Shown piece after piece: positions 35,904 through 45,290 of a DNA stretch of 64,000 bases (positions are counted from its first letter, which is position 1; the number at the start of each line of letters is the position of its first letter). The DNA is taken from NCBI GenBank assembly GCA_963736445.1, contig CAVTOY010000011.1, positions 1 to 64,000 on the forward strand, in the 5' to 3' direction. This DNA is from Thiosocius sp963736445 (GTDB taxonomy: Bacteria > Pseudomonadota > Gammaproteobacteria > Chromatiales > Chromatiaceae). Below the pieces are notes generated by a model, which saw only the letters and a list, made by a program, of their open reading frames with translations, was not told the DNA's origin and searched no databases. Both the position numbers and the translations under genes were made by a program.

Positions 35904-35943
35904 TTCCGTGGTTCGACAAGGATCGGTTGGAGTCGATTCGCGA

Positions 35944-37158
35944 ATGAGCGACACCAAGGATATCTCGGGTTCGAGAACACTCACGTCCAGCCAGCTGGTC
36001 GCCTGGGCCGAGGACAACTCACAGGTCATGCGCCTCAGGGCGGGCCGGGATATTCTCCCGGGCGGTTTTCTGGCGTCGTTTGCGCCCGTCCTGGTCGACT
36101 GGCGCGCCAGCGATTGGACCTGTGCCTCGCCCTATCTTGTCCTACGGAATGTGAACTGCGGCGGCAATCCGCTGGACCGCAGCGTGGTACTGCAGTCGGC
36201 AAGGGTTCCGTTGAACGGCATCGTTTATGCCGAGTTGACGCTGGTGCCCTTTGGTATTGCCGGTAAACACTCCCTGCAAAAACACGCCCAGCTGCGCTTC
36301 GTGTTCGATGTGGACAATCAGCCGCAGCTGCTGAACCTGGCCGGTCGCGAGACAGGGACAGATGCCACTCTGCCGGATCTGATCCTCAGCTGGGAGAGCT
36401 GGCGGGCGAAAGGGACCAAGTTCAGTCTACGCGGGGGGCTGGACATTGCCGCTTACAGCCTGACCCAGCGCGTATTTGCGGGTCCCCAGCTGTTCCTCGA
36501 AGACACCTTGCGTGGTCGGGAATGGTACAGCTATCGCCTGCGCCTGCCGGGTGGCCGTGCGGGCCTCACCGAGCTCCTGCTCGTCGGCCTTGGGTTAGGC
36601 GACGGGGCGGCCCGCAGCACCATCTCCGGGTTGCTGAAACAGGCGGAGGGACAGTGGCTCGACCATGCCCCAGAAGGTGATGCAGATGATCCGCAGCTAC
36701 GCGGTCAGTGGGAGAAGCTGCAGACGCGACTGCAGCAGGCGGCAGCCCCCGAGGATCATCTGGTGAGGATGCCCGACGACGAAGACGGCTACCAACCCCT
36801 GGTGCGCTCCTGCGCCACCCTGGCGCGCTATACCGTGCTCACGGCCGCGGCACGGCTGTTGGCTCAGGGTCACGACGACGAGGCAGTCCGCAAGGCGCTG
36901 CCGAAGTTCGACTTGCCGTCACCCGAGCCGTGGATGAAGGAGATGGCCCACGCGGACCTCAACGGCGTCTTCTTGCGGGCGCCGATGGCGGTGAGTTTTC
37001 TGGTCCGCCGATCCGAGCTGCTACCCGGGAACATCCCCAAAGAGTTGGCGAGTGCCGGCCTGCTGGAAATGCGCAATGGCCGCCCGCGCATGACGCGCTT
37101 CGCCTACGGCAAGCGAGCCCCCTATGGGCGCGACGGCGTGGCGGATGATGGAACTTAG
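35944..37158 (+). CDS. Hypothetical 404-residue protein
   Basis: A soluble-looking protein starting MSDTKDISGSRTLTSSQLVA then LPGGFLASFAPVLVDWRASD. The first half is beta-rich (ILSWESWRAKGTKFSLRGGL, EWYSYRLRLPGGRAGLTELL), the second helical and acidic (GQWEKLQTRLQQAAAPEDHL). The ATG at 35944 gives a 41-bp gap after the CoA-transferase gene; an earlier in-frame start overlaps that gene and is less likely. I recognise no domain. Context suggests a partner of the CoA-transferase, but this is only inference. Confidence 0.65.
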   Translation: MSDTKDISGSRTLTSSQLVAWAEDNSQVMRLRAGRDILPGGFLASFAPVLVDWRASDWTCASPYLVLRNVNCGGNPLDRSVVLQSARVPLNGIVYAELTLVPFGIAGKHSLQKHAQLRFVFDVDNQPQLLNLAGRETGTDATLPDLILSWESWRAKGTKFSLRGGLDIAAYSLTQRVFAGPQLFLEDTLRGREWYSYRLRLPGGRAGLTELLLVGLGLGDGAARSTISGLLKQAEGQWLDHAPEGDADDPQLRGQWEKLQTRLQQAAAPEDHLVRMPDDEDGYQPLVRSCATLARYTVLTAAARLLAQGHDDEAVRKALPKFDLPSPEPWMKEMAHADLNGVFLRAPMAVSFLVRRSELLPGNIPKELASAGLLEMRNGRPRMTRFAYGKRAPYGRDGVADDGT

Positions 37159-37573
37159 GATAACTGTTGGCGCAGCGAATCGACCACATGGCGCACACCT
37201 CGATGCGCTATCCAGACGGCAGATTCGGCGCGATTATGTTGGATAAAGCAATCTTCTTTGAAACAGATACTTATTGACGTTAGTTAGAGTCTTTTATTTA
37301 CTTGATGCACGACTGCAGGGTGATGAACCCTCGATTTGCCCTCGGCACTCGGCTATTGAGCATTTAAGAAATAATGGGTTAGCGCCCGGCGTTTCCATCC
37401 AGTATCTTTCGATAACCAGACTCAGACAGCTCAGCGCAGATCGCTGAGGCCGTAAAGTCAACCGCCAACCCCGGTTGATGATTGCTTGCGGCCGGGACGC
37501 AGCGTCAAGCGCGATAGAGACCACTGAGTCGGCCTCGACCCCGTTCGCATAATACCGTTAGGAGGATTCAACT
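37159..37573. other. Intergenic region before thiolase
   Basis: No gene or repeat is recognised. The lower-GC stretch around 37235-37300 (TTGGATAAAG, ATTTACTTGATG) may carry promoter sequences for the thiolase gene. Confidence 0.3.
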
Positions 37574-38755
37574 ATGACCCGTGAAGTCGTCGTACTCAGC
37601 GCAGTTCGTTCCGGCATTGGCACTTTCGCTGGCGGTCTCAGCCAGATCGAGCCCCATGAGCTGGCCGGTCAGGTGATGAAAGAGGCCATCCGTCGCTCCG
37701 ATGTTGACCCTGCCGCGATCAACTATGTCACGGTGGGTAACTGTATTCCGACCGATTCGCGCTACGCCTACGTGGCGCGCGTCGCCTCCATCCAGGCCGG
37801 CCTGCCGATGGAGTCGGTGGCAATGGCCGTCAATCGCCTGTGCAGCTCGGGTCTCCAGGGCATCGTGACCAGTGCGCAGAACGTAATGCTCGGCGATTGC
37901 GACTATGCGATTGGCGGCGGTGTCGAAGTGATGTCGCGCGGGGCCTATCTATCCGCTGCGATGCGGTCCGGGGCCCGCATGGGAGACAGCCCGATGATCG
38001 ACGGTATGGTTGCCACCTTGACCGATCCGTTCGGCGTGGGCCACATGGGTATCACCGCCGAGAATCTTGCAGAGAAATGGAACATCAGCCGGGAAGAGCA
38101 GGACGCGTTTGCCGCAGAGTCTCATCGACGCGCTGCAGCGGCCATCGAGGCGGGGCATTTCGCCTCACAGATTACGCCGATCACGATCAAGAGCCGCAAA
38201 GGCGACATAAGCTTCGCGACCGACGAGCATGTCAGGCCCGGGACGACCGTGGAGAAACTCTCCACGATGCGCCCGGCGTTCAAGAAAGACGGGACCGTCA
38301 CGGCCGGTAATGCATCAGGCATCAACGACGGCGCCTCGTTCTTCGTGCTCGCCGCGGCCGACGTCGCTGCCAAATCCGGTTACAAGCCCATGGCGCGTCT
38401 TGCGGGCTATGCCGTTGCCGGCGTACCCAACGAATTGATGGGTGAGGGACCGATCCCGGCTTCGCGCCTGGCGCTCAAGAAGGCCGGCCTCAGCCTCGAT
38501 CAGATGGACGTCATCGAGTCCAATGAGGCCTTCGCTGCCCAGGCGCTGGCGGTCGCCAAAGGACTGGAACTGGACTTGGCAAAGACCAATCCGAATGGCG
38601 GTGCCATTGCGCTGGGACACCCGATCGGCTGCTCTGGCGCATTCATCGCCACCAAGGCGATCTACGAACTCCACCGCACCGGAGGCCAATATGCGCTGGT
38701 CACCATGTGCATCGGTGGCGGCCAGGGCATTGCTACGGTATTCGAGAGGCTCTAA
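37574..38755 (+). CDS. Thiolase (acetyl-CoA C-acetyltransferase)
   Basis: A 393-residue thiolase, full length. Active-site Cys lies in NRLCSSGLQG (about residue 90), the His in GHPIGCSGAF (about 349), and the second Cys in CIGGGQGIA (about 379). It condenses two acetyl-CoA to acetoacetyl-CoA, or cleaves longer 3-ketoacyl-CoA; the sequence is of the acetyl-CoA type (PhaA/AtoB). A strong TAGGAGG ribosome site lies 8 nt before the ATG. Its neighbourhood with a CoA-transferase suggests acyl-CoA or storage-polymer metabolism, but no PHA synthase is present here. Confidence 0.92.
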   Translation: MTREVVVLSAVRSGIGTFAGGLSQIEPHELAGQVMKEAIRRSDVDPAAINYVTVGNCIPTDSRYAYVARVASIQAGLPMESVAMAVNRLCSSGLQGIVTSAQNVMLGDCDYAIGGGVEVMSRGAYLSAAMRSGARMGDSPMIDGMVATLTDPFGVGHMGITAENLAEKWNISREEQDAFAAESHRRAAAAIEAGHFASQITPITIKSRKGDISFATDEHVRPGTTVEKLSTMRPAFKKDGTVTAGNASGINDGASFFVLAAADVAAKSGYKPMARLAGYAVAGVPNELMGEGPIPASRLALKKAGLSLDQMDVIESNEAFAAQALAVAKGLELDLAKTNPNGGAIALGHPIGCSGAFIATKAIYELHRTGGQYALVTMCIGGGQGIATVFERL

Positions 38756-38795
38756 CGATCAAGGGTGCGAGAGCGCAGCGCACCGCACAATAACG

Positions 38796-38836
38796 GCATC
38801 GGGTGCGTTAGGGCTCACGCCTGACGCACCCGATGC
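38796..38836 (+). terminator. Terminator hairpin after thiolase
   Basis: GCATCGGGTGCGTTAGG and CCTGACGCACCCGATGC form a 17-bp stem (one G-T pair) with a 7-nt loop, followed by AAATTTG. It lies ~40 bp after the thiolase stop. The T-tract is weak, but the stem is long and convincing. Confidence 0.6.
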
Positions 38837-38910
38837 AAATTTGATTCTGCTGATCGCCCAGACTGAAACAGACCGGAAAGGTATCGGAAATACGTTGAAG
38901 CCGCCGGTGA

Positions 38911-40389
38911 CTACCGCAGCGTTTGCTTCAGCTGCTGGTGTTCATCCAGCAGGCGATAGGCGGTGTGATACTTTTTTATGTCAGCAACATACTTGACCGT
39001 CTCCCGCCCGATCAATTTACCCGCTGCCACTTCGACATTGCCGAACCAGCGGTCCTGGTCCAGCCCCATCTCGGCAGCAAGCCGACGCATCTTGCGGACA
39101 TTCGCGGGACCCGCGTTATAAGAGGCCCAGACAAACGCCATACGGTCCGCGGGATCGATGTCGGCCTCTGAAAAATAGCGATCACGCAGGAACGCCAGGT
39201 ATTTGGCCCCTGCATGCACATTATTCTCCGCTGTGTGGATATCCGGGATACCGACGTTCGGATCTTTCGCGGTACTGGGCAACAGCTGCATCAGGCCAAC
39301 CGCCCCGCGACGGCTGCGGCGCTTCTGGTCCAGGCCGGACTCGTGGTAGGCCTGCGCGAGCAGGGCCAGCGGATCGATGCCGTACTTTTCGCCATAGCGC
39401 TTGAACAAGGCCATCACACGCTCGAGCTTTTCACGTTCGCTGGCGCTGGTGGGGTTCGTAATCCAGCGGGTCTCGGTCAGATATTGCTTACTCAGCACGT
39501 TGCCCAGCAGCGTGCCTTTCTTGACTCGCCCCAAAAACTCTCCCAGGCTGGCCTGCAGCTGGGGGTTATCGGGGCGTACGGCCCAACCGACATATCCGCC
39601 CGCGTTGAGCAGCACATCCTCTTGCACCACGATGTCTTTGAAGATCTGGGACCACAGACGGGCCTTGTAGTCATCGATAACGCTCAGCTGCACGATTCCG
39701 GCGTTGACCATTTCGAGAATGTCCTCGCTGTGCAGCAGGGGATCGGCCTCGCGGATCTTCACGGGTGGCCTGCCCTGCGCCTCGAGCCGAGTGTTCAACT
39801 GCCGCAGGTGCTCTGCATAGCTGCTACCACGTAACACATGGACCTCCTGCCCCGCGAGATCGTCGATGCTGGTGAGCGGATCGACATCGCGGTGGCGTAC
39901 CACGACCTCGTCTACCGACATCCCCTTACCCGACAGCATGGCGACCCTGGCCTCGCGTTCGGGCGTTAGCGTCAGCATAGCCGCGGCAACATCACCGTGG
40001 CCCGCAAGCAGTTCGGGAATCAAGCGATCGAAGGTCACCGGCAGGAAGCGGACCCGGACCTTGTCGGCCGCCTTCTTGATCCCCTTGTTGAGAAACTTTT
40101 CATACTCGCGCAAGAGTTTGGCCTGCAGGCCCTCGATCTTCGCCCCCGACAGGAAGAAATCGGTATTGCTCGGCACGACCAGGGCACGCAGAATCTTTCG
40201 CTCCCGGATCTGATCCAGATCACCGCTGAACGCCTCCGTCGGCAGTGAAATTGCCGCAGTCTTAGGCGGAGGGGCCGGCGTATCTACCAGCTCCTTACCG
40301 CTTTCGGGCGCGGGGGAACAGCCGGTGATGGCCCAGGCAGCAAGCAACACTGTGGCCCTCAGCGGGCGGGATAATGGGACGCTCAACAT
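38911..40389 (-). CDS. MltF-like lytic transglycosylase lipoprotein
   Basis: A 492-residue protein. A lipobox signal (AWAITGC, lipid on Cys ~24) is followed by a solute-binding-protein-3 domain (~60-310; LIPELLAGHGDVAAAMLTLT, DLAGQEVHVLRGSSYAEHLR) and an SLT lytic transglycosylase domain (~340-470) with catalytic Glu in LLAQAYHESGLDQ, then GAVGLMQLLPSTA and SYNAGPANVRKMR. Architecture and length match MltF. It cleaves peptidoglycan at the outer-membrane inner face. Not obviously in an operon; it lies upstream, on the same strand, of nothing visible but the preceding PhoD gene is 39 bp away. Confidence 0.88.
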   Translation of the reverse strand: MLSVPLSRPLRATVLLAAWAITGCSPAPESGKELVDTPAPPPKTAAISLPTEAFSGDLDQIRERKILRALVVPSNTDFFLSGAKIEGLQAKLLREYEKFLNKGIKKAADKVRVRFLPVTFDRLIPELLAGHGDVAAAMLTLTPEREARVAMLSGKGMSVDEVVVRHRDVDPLTSIDDLAGQEVHVLRGSSYAEHLRQLNTRLEAQGRPPVKIREADPLLHSEDILEMVNAGIVQLSVIDDYKARLWSQIFKDIVVQEDVLLNAGGYVGWAVRPDNPQLQASLGEFLGRVKKGTLLGNVLSKQYLTETRWITNPTSASEREKLERVMALFKRYGEKYGIDPLALLAQAYHESGLDQKRRSRRGAVGLMQLLPSTAKDPNVGIPDIHTAENNVHAGAKYLAFLRDRYFSEADIDPADRMAFVWASYNAGPANVRKMRRLAAEMGLDQDRWFGNVEVAAGKLIGRETVKYVADIKKYHTAYRLLDEHQQLKQTLR

Positions 40390-40428
40390 CGCTTGCTCTC
40401 TTTTCTTCTGACGCTACCGCGGGCTCGA

Positions 40429-42423
40429 TCAGTCCCAGCGCGATTCTGCCTCGCGACGGCTGAACGCCACGACGCGGCCATCGGCCAGCAGTTCCCGGAT
40501 GCGCCAGGGTACACCCTCCGCATCGAGCTCTACGAGGCCAATGCCGCTGCCGTTGAGCAGCCGCCTGCCATGCGGCGTCCCCTCGGGCTTGCGCGGAACG
40601 ACCCGCATACGGCGCCGCCGGGTGAACCAATTCAGCGGCGAGCGCGGCGAATACAACCAGCGGTTACCCCGGTCGAGCACCGCGAGCAGGCGTGCGGGAA
40701 ACGCATTGCGTGTCCCGCTGCTGCAGATCTGCCATATGTCCGGACCACGTATGCGTCCGCGCAGTTCGACATCGTAGACAAAGGAATAATGCACGTCACC
40801 CGACAGGACGACAAAGTGCCGCGGGGTCTTCGGATGGCGAAAGACATTGAGGATGGCATGCGCTGCGCCGGGGTGGGCCATCCAGTTTTCCGCGTCGACC
40901 AGCAGCGGATGGCCAAACCAGGTGAAGATGCGCTGGATGGCCTCGATCAGCTTCACGCCGAAGATCGGTGCGGGCGATACCAGCAACACCGCCGGCAGGC
41001 CGCGCAGGGTCTTCTGCAAATCGGCCAACGCCTCCCAGTCCATCAGACCGGACGGCTTGCGCGCAGCCGACTCCGAGCGCCAGCGATGCGTGCGGCTGTC
41101 GATCACCACCAGGGGCGGCGTGGTCGGCCAACTGTAGTGCCAGTCATCGAAGCGCAGCAGTCGCTCGATGCAGGCCGCATGCGCGTCGCTGCCCGGCGTA
41201 CTGAGGCTGGACTGCAGCTGCCCCAGGATATCGTTGTCGAATGCCGCCGGGTCGTTACCCCACCCCTGGTTGAGCAGATACGCGATCAGCGCATTGCCGA
41301 TGACCCGATTCGAGAACGGGTGGTCATAGGCCGCCTCCTCCCATTCACGGCTCAGGTTCCAATCGTCGGTGATGTCATGATCGTCGAAGATCATCGCCAC
41401 CGGGAGGTGCGCGAACAGGCGTCGCACACTCGCCAGCTCGGTGATGAAGGCCTCGATCGCGCGGCCTTCCGACGCATATAGCTTACGCGATGCGGTATCC
41501 AGCCCCGGCGGCGGATCGCGATCGATCCCCGCCCAGGGGGCCGGCGACCAGACCAGCAGATACATCGCCAGCACCTCGGCCAGCGTAATCAGGTGATTGT
41601 GTGCGCTGTCGGTGGTGAATACTGGCTTCTCGACCCCACCGAACAGCACCTCGATCGGCGCGTAATTGCGCTTGCGGCGCGGCAACAGCTTCTCTCGGTG
41701 GTAGTAGCCGTCCGGGTGGCGATACAGCGCCTGCGAATCGGTCAGACCAGTCTCCCCTGCCCCAGAAAGGGCCTCGACCGGCAGGCCGAGCCGCGCGATC
41801 AGCTGGTGAATGGCACGCAGCATTGGCCCGGCTACGTCGTCCGTGTAGATCTGATCGCCCGACAGCACCAAGGCCGATGGCCAGGCTGGCAGTTCCTGCT
41901 CTGACACCCGGGCCGACGACGTCGCGTCGTGCGCTGCGCGACCCGTCGCCAGGCAACGCGCGAGCAGGCGGTCGGCCTGCACCAGACCATCGCGACCCGG
42001 AAAGTGCGGCTTGCGGCAGGAGCCGTGTAGCACCGAACCAACCCGGCTCGGCAATAGGAAGCCGGGCGAAGGCTTGCCCGGATAGCAGAGATCGGGGGCC
42101 CACTCCGACCAGTCCTGCCAGCCCCTCTCCTCACCCGCCAGCGGTTGCAGCGCGAGCGTGTAGCCGATCCAGCGGTCATAGGGCAGCGCCTCGCCCAACG
42201 CCAGCTCGATCAGCAGGTAACGCAGATGGTCGCCCGCCGTCAGCGAACGGCAGGCCGCGGTACCCGGCTCGAGCGCATAGCTGCGCGGCGACGCCTCACC
42301 GCATGCCAGCGTCAGCCGGGCGCGGACCGGTCCACGCAACGCGAGCCAGAGGGTCACCCGCTGCGCAGTAAGCCGACGCAAAATCGGACCGGCCAGCACC
42401 AACGGTAATTCCGACGCGTTCAT
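40429..42423 (-). CDS. PhoD-like alkaline phosphatase family protein
   Basis: A 664-residue metallophosphatase of the PhoD type. Motifs include the metal-binding LSGDQIYTDD, MIFDDHDITDDWNLSREW, LLVSPAPIFG and VVLSGDVHYSFVYDVELRG. It is longer than classic PhoD by an N-terminal beta domain (PILRRLTAQRVTLWLALRGP). No signal peptide is visible at the ATG at 42423, so location is uncertain. It may cleave phosphodiesters. The stop lies 39 bp before the lytic transglycosylase start on the same strand, so the two could be co-transcribed. Confidence 0.85.
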   Translation of the reverse strand: MNASELPLVLAGPILRRLTAQRVTLWLALRGPVRARLTLACGEASPRSYALEPGTAACRSLTAGDHLRYLLIELALGEALPYDRWIGYTLALQPLAGEERGWQDWSEWAPDLCYPGKPSPGFLLPSRVGSVLHGSCRKPHFPGRDGLVQADRLLARCLATGRAAHDATSSARVSEQELPAWPSALVLSGDQIYTDDVAGPMLRAIHQLIARLGLPVEALSGAGETGLTDSQALYRHPDGYYHREKLLPRRKRNYAPIEVLFGGVEKPVFTTDSAHNHLITLAEVLAMYLLVWSPAPWAGIDRDPPPGLDTASRKLYASEGRAIEAFITELASVRRLFAHLPVAMIFDDHDITDDWNLSREWEEAAYDHPFSNRVIGNALIAYLLNQGWGNDPAAFDNDILGQLQSSLSTPGSDAHAACIERLLRFDDWHYSWPTTPPLVVIDSRTHRWRSESAARKPSGLMDWEALADLQKTLRGLPAVLLVSPAPIFGVKLIEAIQRIFTWFGHPLLVDAENWMAHPGAAHAILNVFRHPKTPRHFVVLSGDVHYSFVYDVELRGRIRGPDIWQICSSGTRNAFPARLLAVLDRGNRWLYSPRSPLNWFTRRRRMRVVPRKPEGTPHGRRLLNGSGIGLVELDAEGVPWRIRELLADGRVVAFSRREAESRWD

Positions 42424-42736
42424 CGATTTCCTGTTCCACGGATCACAACCCCATGGAATTCAACGCGATCCGGCGCGTCACCAAGGTCCTTTGGTCCCAT
42501 CGCCCTGGAGCCTATATCCTTCGTCCGGCGCACGCCGGGCCGCGAGTGCAGAAAGCCGTGGTGAATCGCTTGCCCGTCTATGGGCTGCGGACCGCGATAG
42601 GCCGGCGGCGAAACACGGTGTCATTATTCGAAGTGGGGTCATGTAGGCTCACACCAATTGTATGTTTACACACTTAACTGTCTGGCAGCCGTTAGCCGTC
42701 CGGTGAGATTTTCAGGCTAGACCTTGGAGGGTCGAC
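42424..42736. other. Intergenic region between divergent genes
   Basis: No gene is supported. A 74-codon plus-strand frame at 42453-42677 lacks a ribosome site and any resemblance. The region should hold promoters for both divergent neighbours. Confidence 0.35.
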
Positions 42737-43717
42737 ATGGCGCTGGCAGTGCTGGCGATTCTGGGTGGTTTCGCGCTCTTGATCTGGAGCGCCGATCGGT
42801 TTGTGGAAGGCGCGGCCGCGACGGCCAAGCACGTGGGCATGCCCTCGCTGCTGATTGGCATGGTGATCGTGGGCTTTGGCACCTCTTCGCCGGAGATGGT
42901 CGTTTCCGCCATGGCCGCGTTGGACGGCAGCCCCGAACTCGCCCTGGGTAACGCGCTGGGCTCCAATATTGCGAATACCGGTCTAATCCTGGGCATCACC
43001 GCGCTGATTGCGCCAATCGCCGTGCATTCGAAGATCGTACGCCGCGAGCTGCCGCTGCTGTTGATGGTCAGCCTGCTGACTGGCGCCATCCTCTGGGACC
43101 ACGCCATCACGCGCCAGGAATCCCTGGTGTTATTGGGTGGATTTTTCGGCCTGATCGGCTGGACGGTGTTTACCGGCTTGCGCCACCGCGAAGACACGCT
43201 CGCGGCGGAAATGGCGATCGAAATGGAAGCACGCACCATGCCGCTGGGAGGCGCGCTGTTCTGGCTGGTGGTCGGAATGATGCTGCTGATCGTGAGCTCC
43301 CGCTTCCTGATCTGGGGTGCCGTTGCGGTCGCCCAGGCACTCGGTATCAGTGACTTTGTGATCGGCCTGACCATCGTTGCGCTGGGCACCTCTCTGCCGG
43401 AGCTGGCGGCCTCGGTGATCGCTGCGCGCAAGGGTGAGCACGATATCGCTATCGGCAACATAGTCGGCTCCAACATGTTCAACCTGCTCGCGGTGATCGG
43501 TATCGCCGGGGTGATCGCGCCCATGTCGTCGATTGCCGCCGAGGTGCTGTACCGGGACTGGAGCACCATGGTCGCTCTGTTCATTGCCGTGTTCATCATT
43601 GCCTATGGCTTTCGCGGCGAAGGACATATCAACCGCATCGAGGGCTTCCTGCTGGTGACAGCTTACGTCGCCTATACCGCTTATCTGCTGATCACGATGA
43701 CGGGCGCGTTTATCTAA
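42737..43717 (+). CDS. Ca2+/Na+ antiporter, CaCA family
   Basis: A 326-residue protein with ~10 membrane helices and the two alpha-repeats of the CaCA superfamily: GFGTSSPEMVVSAMAALDGS with GNALGSNIANTGLILGI, and ALGTSLPELAASVIAARKGE with GNIVGSNMFNLLAVIGI. These hold the ion-binding acidic/amide residues (SSPE / SLPE). It is the YrbG-type cation exchanger of the inner membrane. GGAGGG lies before the ATG. The stop TAA touches the solo transposon-type end at 43718. Confidence 0.93.
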   Translation: MALAVLAILGGFALLIWSADRFVEGAAATAKHVGMPSLLIGMVIVGFGTSSPEMVVSAMAALDGSPELALGNALGSNIANTGLILGITALIAPIAVHSKIVRRELPLLLMVSLLTGAILWDHAITRQESLVLLGGFFGLIGWTVFTGLRHREDTLAAEMAIEMEARTMPLGGALFWLVVGMMLLIVSSRFLIWGAVAVAQALGISDFVIGLTIVALGTSLPELAASVIAARKGEHDIAIGNIVGSNMFNLLAVIGIAGVIAPMSSIAAEVLYRDWSTMVALFIAVFIIAYGFRGEGHINRIEGFLLVTAYVAYTAYLLITMTGAFI

Positions 43718-43732
43718 CCCGCTTATCTCACC
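43718..43732 (+). repeat. Solo 15-bp transposon-type end
   Basis: CCCGCTTATCTCACC is identical to the terminal repeat of the 176-bp element at 11518-11693. It begins directly after the antiporter stop codon. No partner end is seen nearby. Confidence 0.6.
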
Positions 43733-44268
43733 CTACGCGGGTGGTCATGGGCGTTGTTTCAACTTCGTAACAATTAACCTGGAAATCTCATCGGCTGGTG
43801 AAGACGCGAGGTCTCTTCATGGCTTTGCGCGCACGTCACCGCGTAAAGCACCGCACAGCGTGATTCGACCACGGTGTAAAAAAATCTGACAGCGGCATCA
43901 TCCGGGTCGTCTGCAAACCGCGATCTGCAGCTCGCCGGATAAGCCCGATCGATCAAGATCTCCCGCAACATATCAAAGGTTAATAATAAACCGCGTTTTC
44001 GTCGTTTCCCGGCGCGTTTTTGGCGGATTTTGGCCCGAATAAGGCAGTCGATCGATAGGTGATTTCCCCAGGTACCCAGGTGTCGACATATTTAACACTC
44101 CCGGGAATGGCAAGGTAGCTTCGGAACATGTCTTTCCCGGGAATACAACAACTTACTTGCGCTGGCATAAACGATGCATCACCCGGTGCAGCACGATGCC
44201 GTGCTTCATCGACTCGCCGGACGGGGACTCTCGTTCGGCAAGAACAAAGAACTTACGAGGATCGACTA
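43733..44268. other. Leader region of fibre locus
   Basis: About 540 bp with no supported gene. Two short minus-strand frames (65 and 62 codons) lack ribosome sites. The A+T-rich part near 43970-44000 (ATATCAAAGGTTAATAATAAA) is the likeliest promoter area for the six-gene locus, but no clear sigma-70 or sigma-54 site is certain. Confidence 0.35.
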
Positions 44269-45261
44269 ATGAAGAGATTTCAAATGATGACCCTGGCCGC
44301 AGCTGTCTCGATGGCGCTCGGCATGAGCTCGGTTGCTTACGCCAACCCCAACAACAACATCGAGTCGGAAGAAGGTGGCCAGAACAACTCGGTCACTACC
44401 ACCGGCGCTGACAGCGGCGCAACGGCGGCTGAGAACGCAACGGCCCAAATCGATAACAGCGATAACAGCGACAACAGCACCAACGACGCGAGCGACAACA
44501 GCACCAACGACGCGAGCGACAACAGCACCAACGACGCGAGCGACAACAGCACCAACACCGCTGACAGTTACAACGACAACAGCAACAACAGCGATAACAG
44601 CGTCGCCGACAACGACGACAACAGCAACAACAGCGACAACAGCGTCGCCGACAACGACGACAACAGCAACAACAGCACCAACACCGCTGACAGTTACAAC
44701 GACAACAGCGACAACAGCGACAACAGCGACAACAGCGACAACAGCAACAACAGCGACAACAGCAACAACAGCGACAACAGCGTCGCCGACAACGACGACA
44801 ACAGCAACAACAGTGTCAACACCGCTGACAGTTACAACGACAACAGCGACAACAGCGACAACAGCGACAACAGCGACAACAGCGACAACAGCATGAACGT
44901 CGCCGCGTCGGGCGAAGAGAGTGTAGCCGCCGGTAACGATGCCACGGTTACCACCACCGAGATTGAAGCCGAAGGTAGCGATTCGATTGCGGCACTCGGT
45001 AACGTTTCTGTGAACCAATCGGAGCTGATGGGCGAAGTTAGCGGCAACAACGTGAACTTGAACGCAAATGGTGGTCCTCCAGGGAGCGCTGTCACGTTGA
45101 CCTATAACGCCGACAACAACATCAGTAGCTCGTTCAACGGGTTCTCGGGTCAGAACCTATCCGCCCAGAATACCGGCGCCAATGCTCTGATCCAGCAGCA
45201 GGTGACCTTCCAGGGCAACATCAACGCGGGTGCTGCCGCGGCGGGTGAAGGCACTCGGTAA
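44269..45261 (+). CDS. Exported Asn/Asp/Ser-repeat protein, probable fibre subunit
   Basis: A 330-residue protein with a signal peptide (MKRFQMMTLAAAVSMALGMS...VAYA, cleavage near residue 25). Residues ~61-208 are almost only Asn, Asp and Ser (DNS triplets broken by TNDAS, TNTADSYN and SVADNDD). The C-terminal ~120 residues are non-repetitive and beta-prone, with FSGQNLSAQNTGANALIQQQ. The ATG at 44269 has ACGAGG ~8 nt upstream; an upstream frame start would spoil the signal peptide. First gene of a locus with a C39 peptidase and outer-membrane barrel, as in Fap amyloid operons, so it is proposed as the major fibre subunit. It does not resemble FapC in sequence. Confidence 0.8.
   Translation: MKRFQMMTLAAAVSMALGMSSVAYANPNNNIESEEGGQNNSVTTTGADSGATAAENATAQIDNSDNSDNSTNDASDNSTNDASDNSTNDASDNSTNTADSYNDNSNNSDNSVADNDDNSNNSDNSVADNDDNSNNSTNTADSYNDNSDNSDNSDNSDNSNNSDNSNNSDNSVADNDDNSNNSVNTADSYNDNSDNSDNSDNSDNSDNSMNVAASGEESVAAGNDATVTTTEIEAEGSDSIAALGNVSVNQSELMGEVSGNNVNLNANGGPPGSAVTLTYNADNNISSSFNGFSGQNLSAQNTGANALIQQQVTFQGNINAGAAAAGEGTR
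44451..44891 (+). repeat. 9-bp GACAACAGC coding repeats
   Basis: Dozens of copies of GACAACAGC (Asp-Asn-Ser), in places grouped into larger blocks such as ACCGCTGACAGTTACAACGA (three copies). Copy number should vary by slippage. The long antisense frame here (Val/Ala-rich) is an artefact. Confidence 0.9.
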
Positions 45262-45290
45262 TCGCTGCAGCTGCATAGCGAGGTGAGGTA

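Noticed and set aside
33696..38755. Polyhydroxyalkanoate synthesis operon
   Set aside because: A thiolase and a CoA-transferase are present, but no PhaB, PhaC or phasin gene is visible.
42453..42677. 74-codon plus-strand frame between divergent genes
   Set aside because: No ribosome site and no resemblance; it lies in a likely promoter region.
43774..44168. Two minus-strand frames of 65 and 62 codons before the fibre locus
   Set aside because: No ribosome site, no family resemblance; the region is better explained as a leader.
44451..44891. Tandem repeats as a possible CRISPR array
   Set aside because: Units are 9 bp, contiguous, in frame and coding; there are no spacers and no cas genes.
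44266..45018. 250-codon Val/Ala-rich minus-strand frame opposite the D/N/S-repeat gene
   Set aside because: Mirror of the GACAACAGC repeat. The plus frame has signal peptide, ribosome site and operon context.
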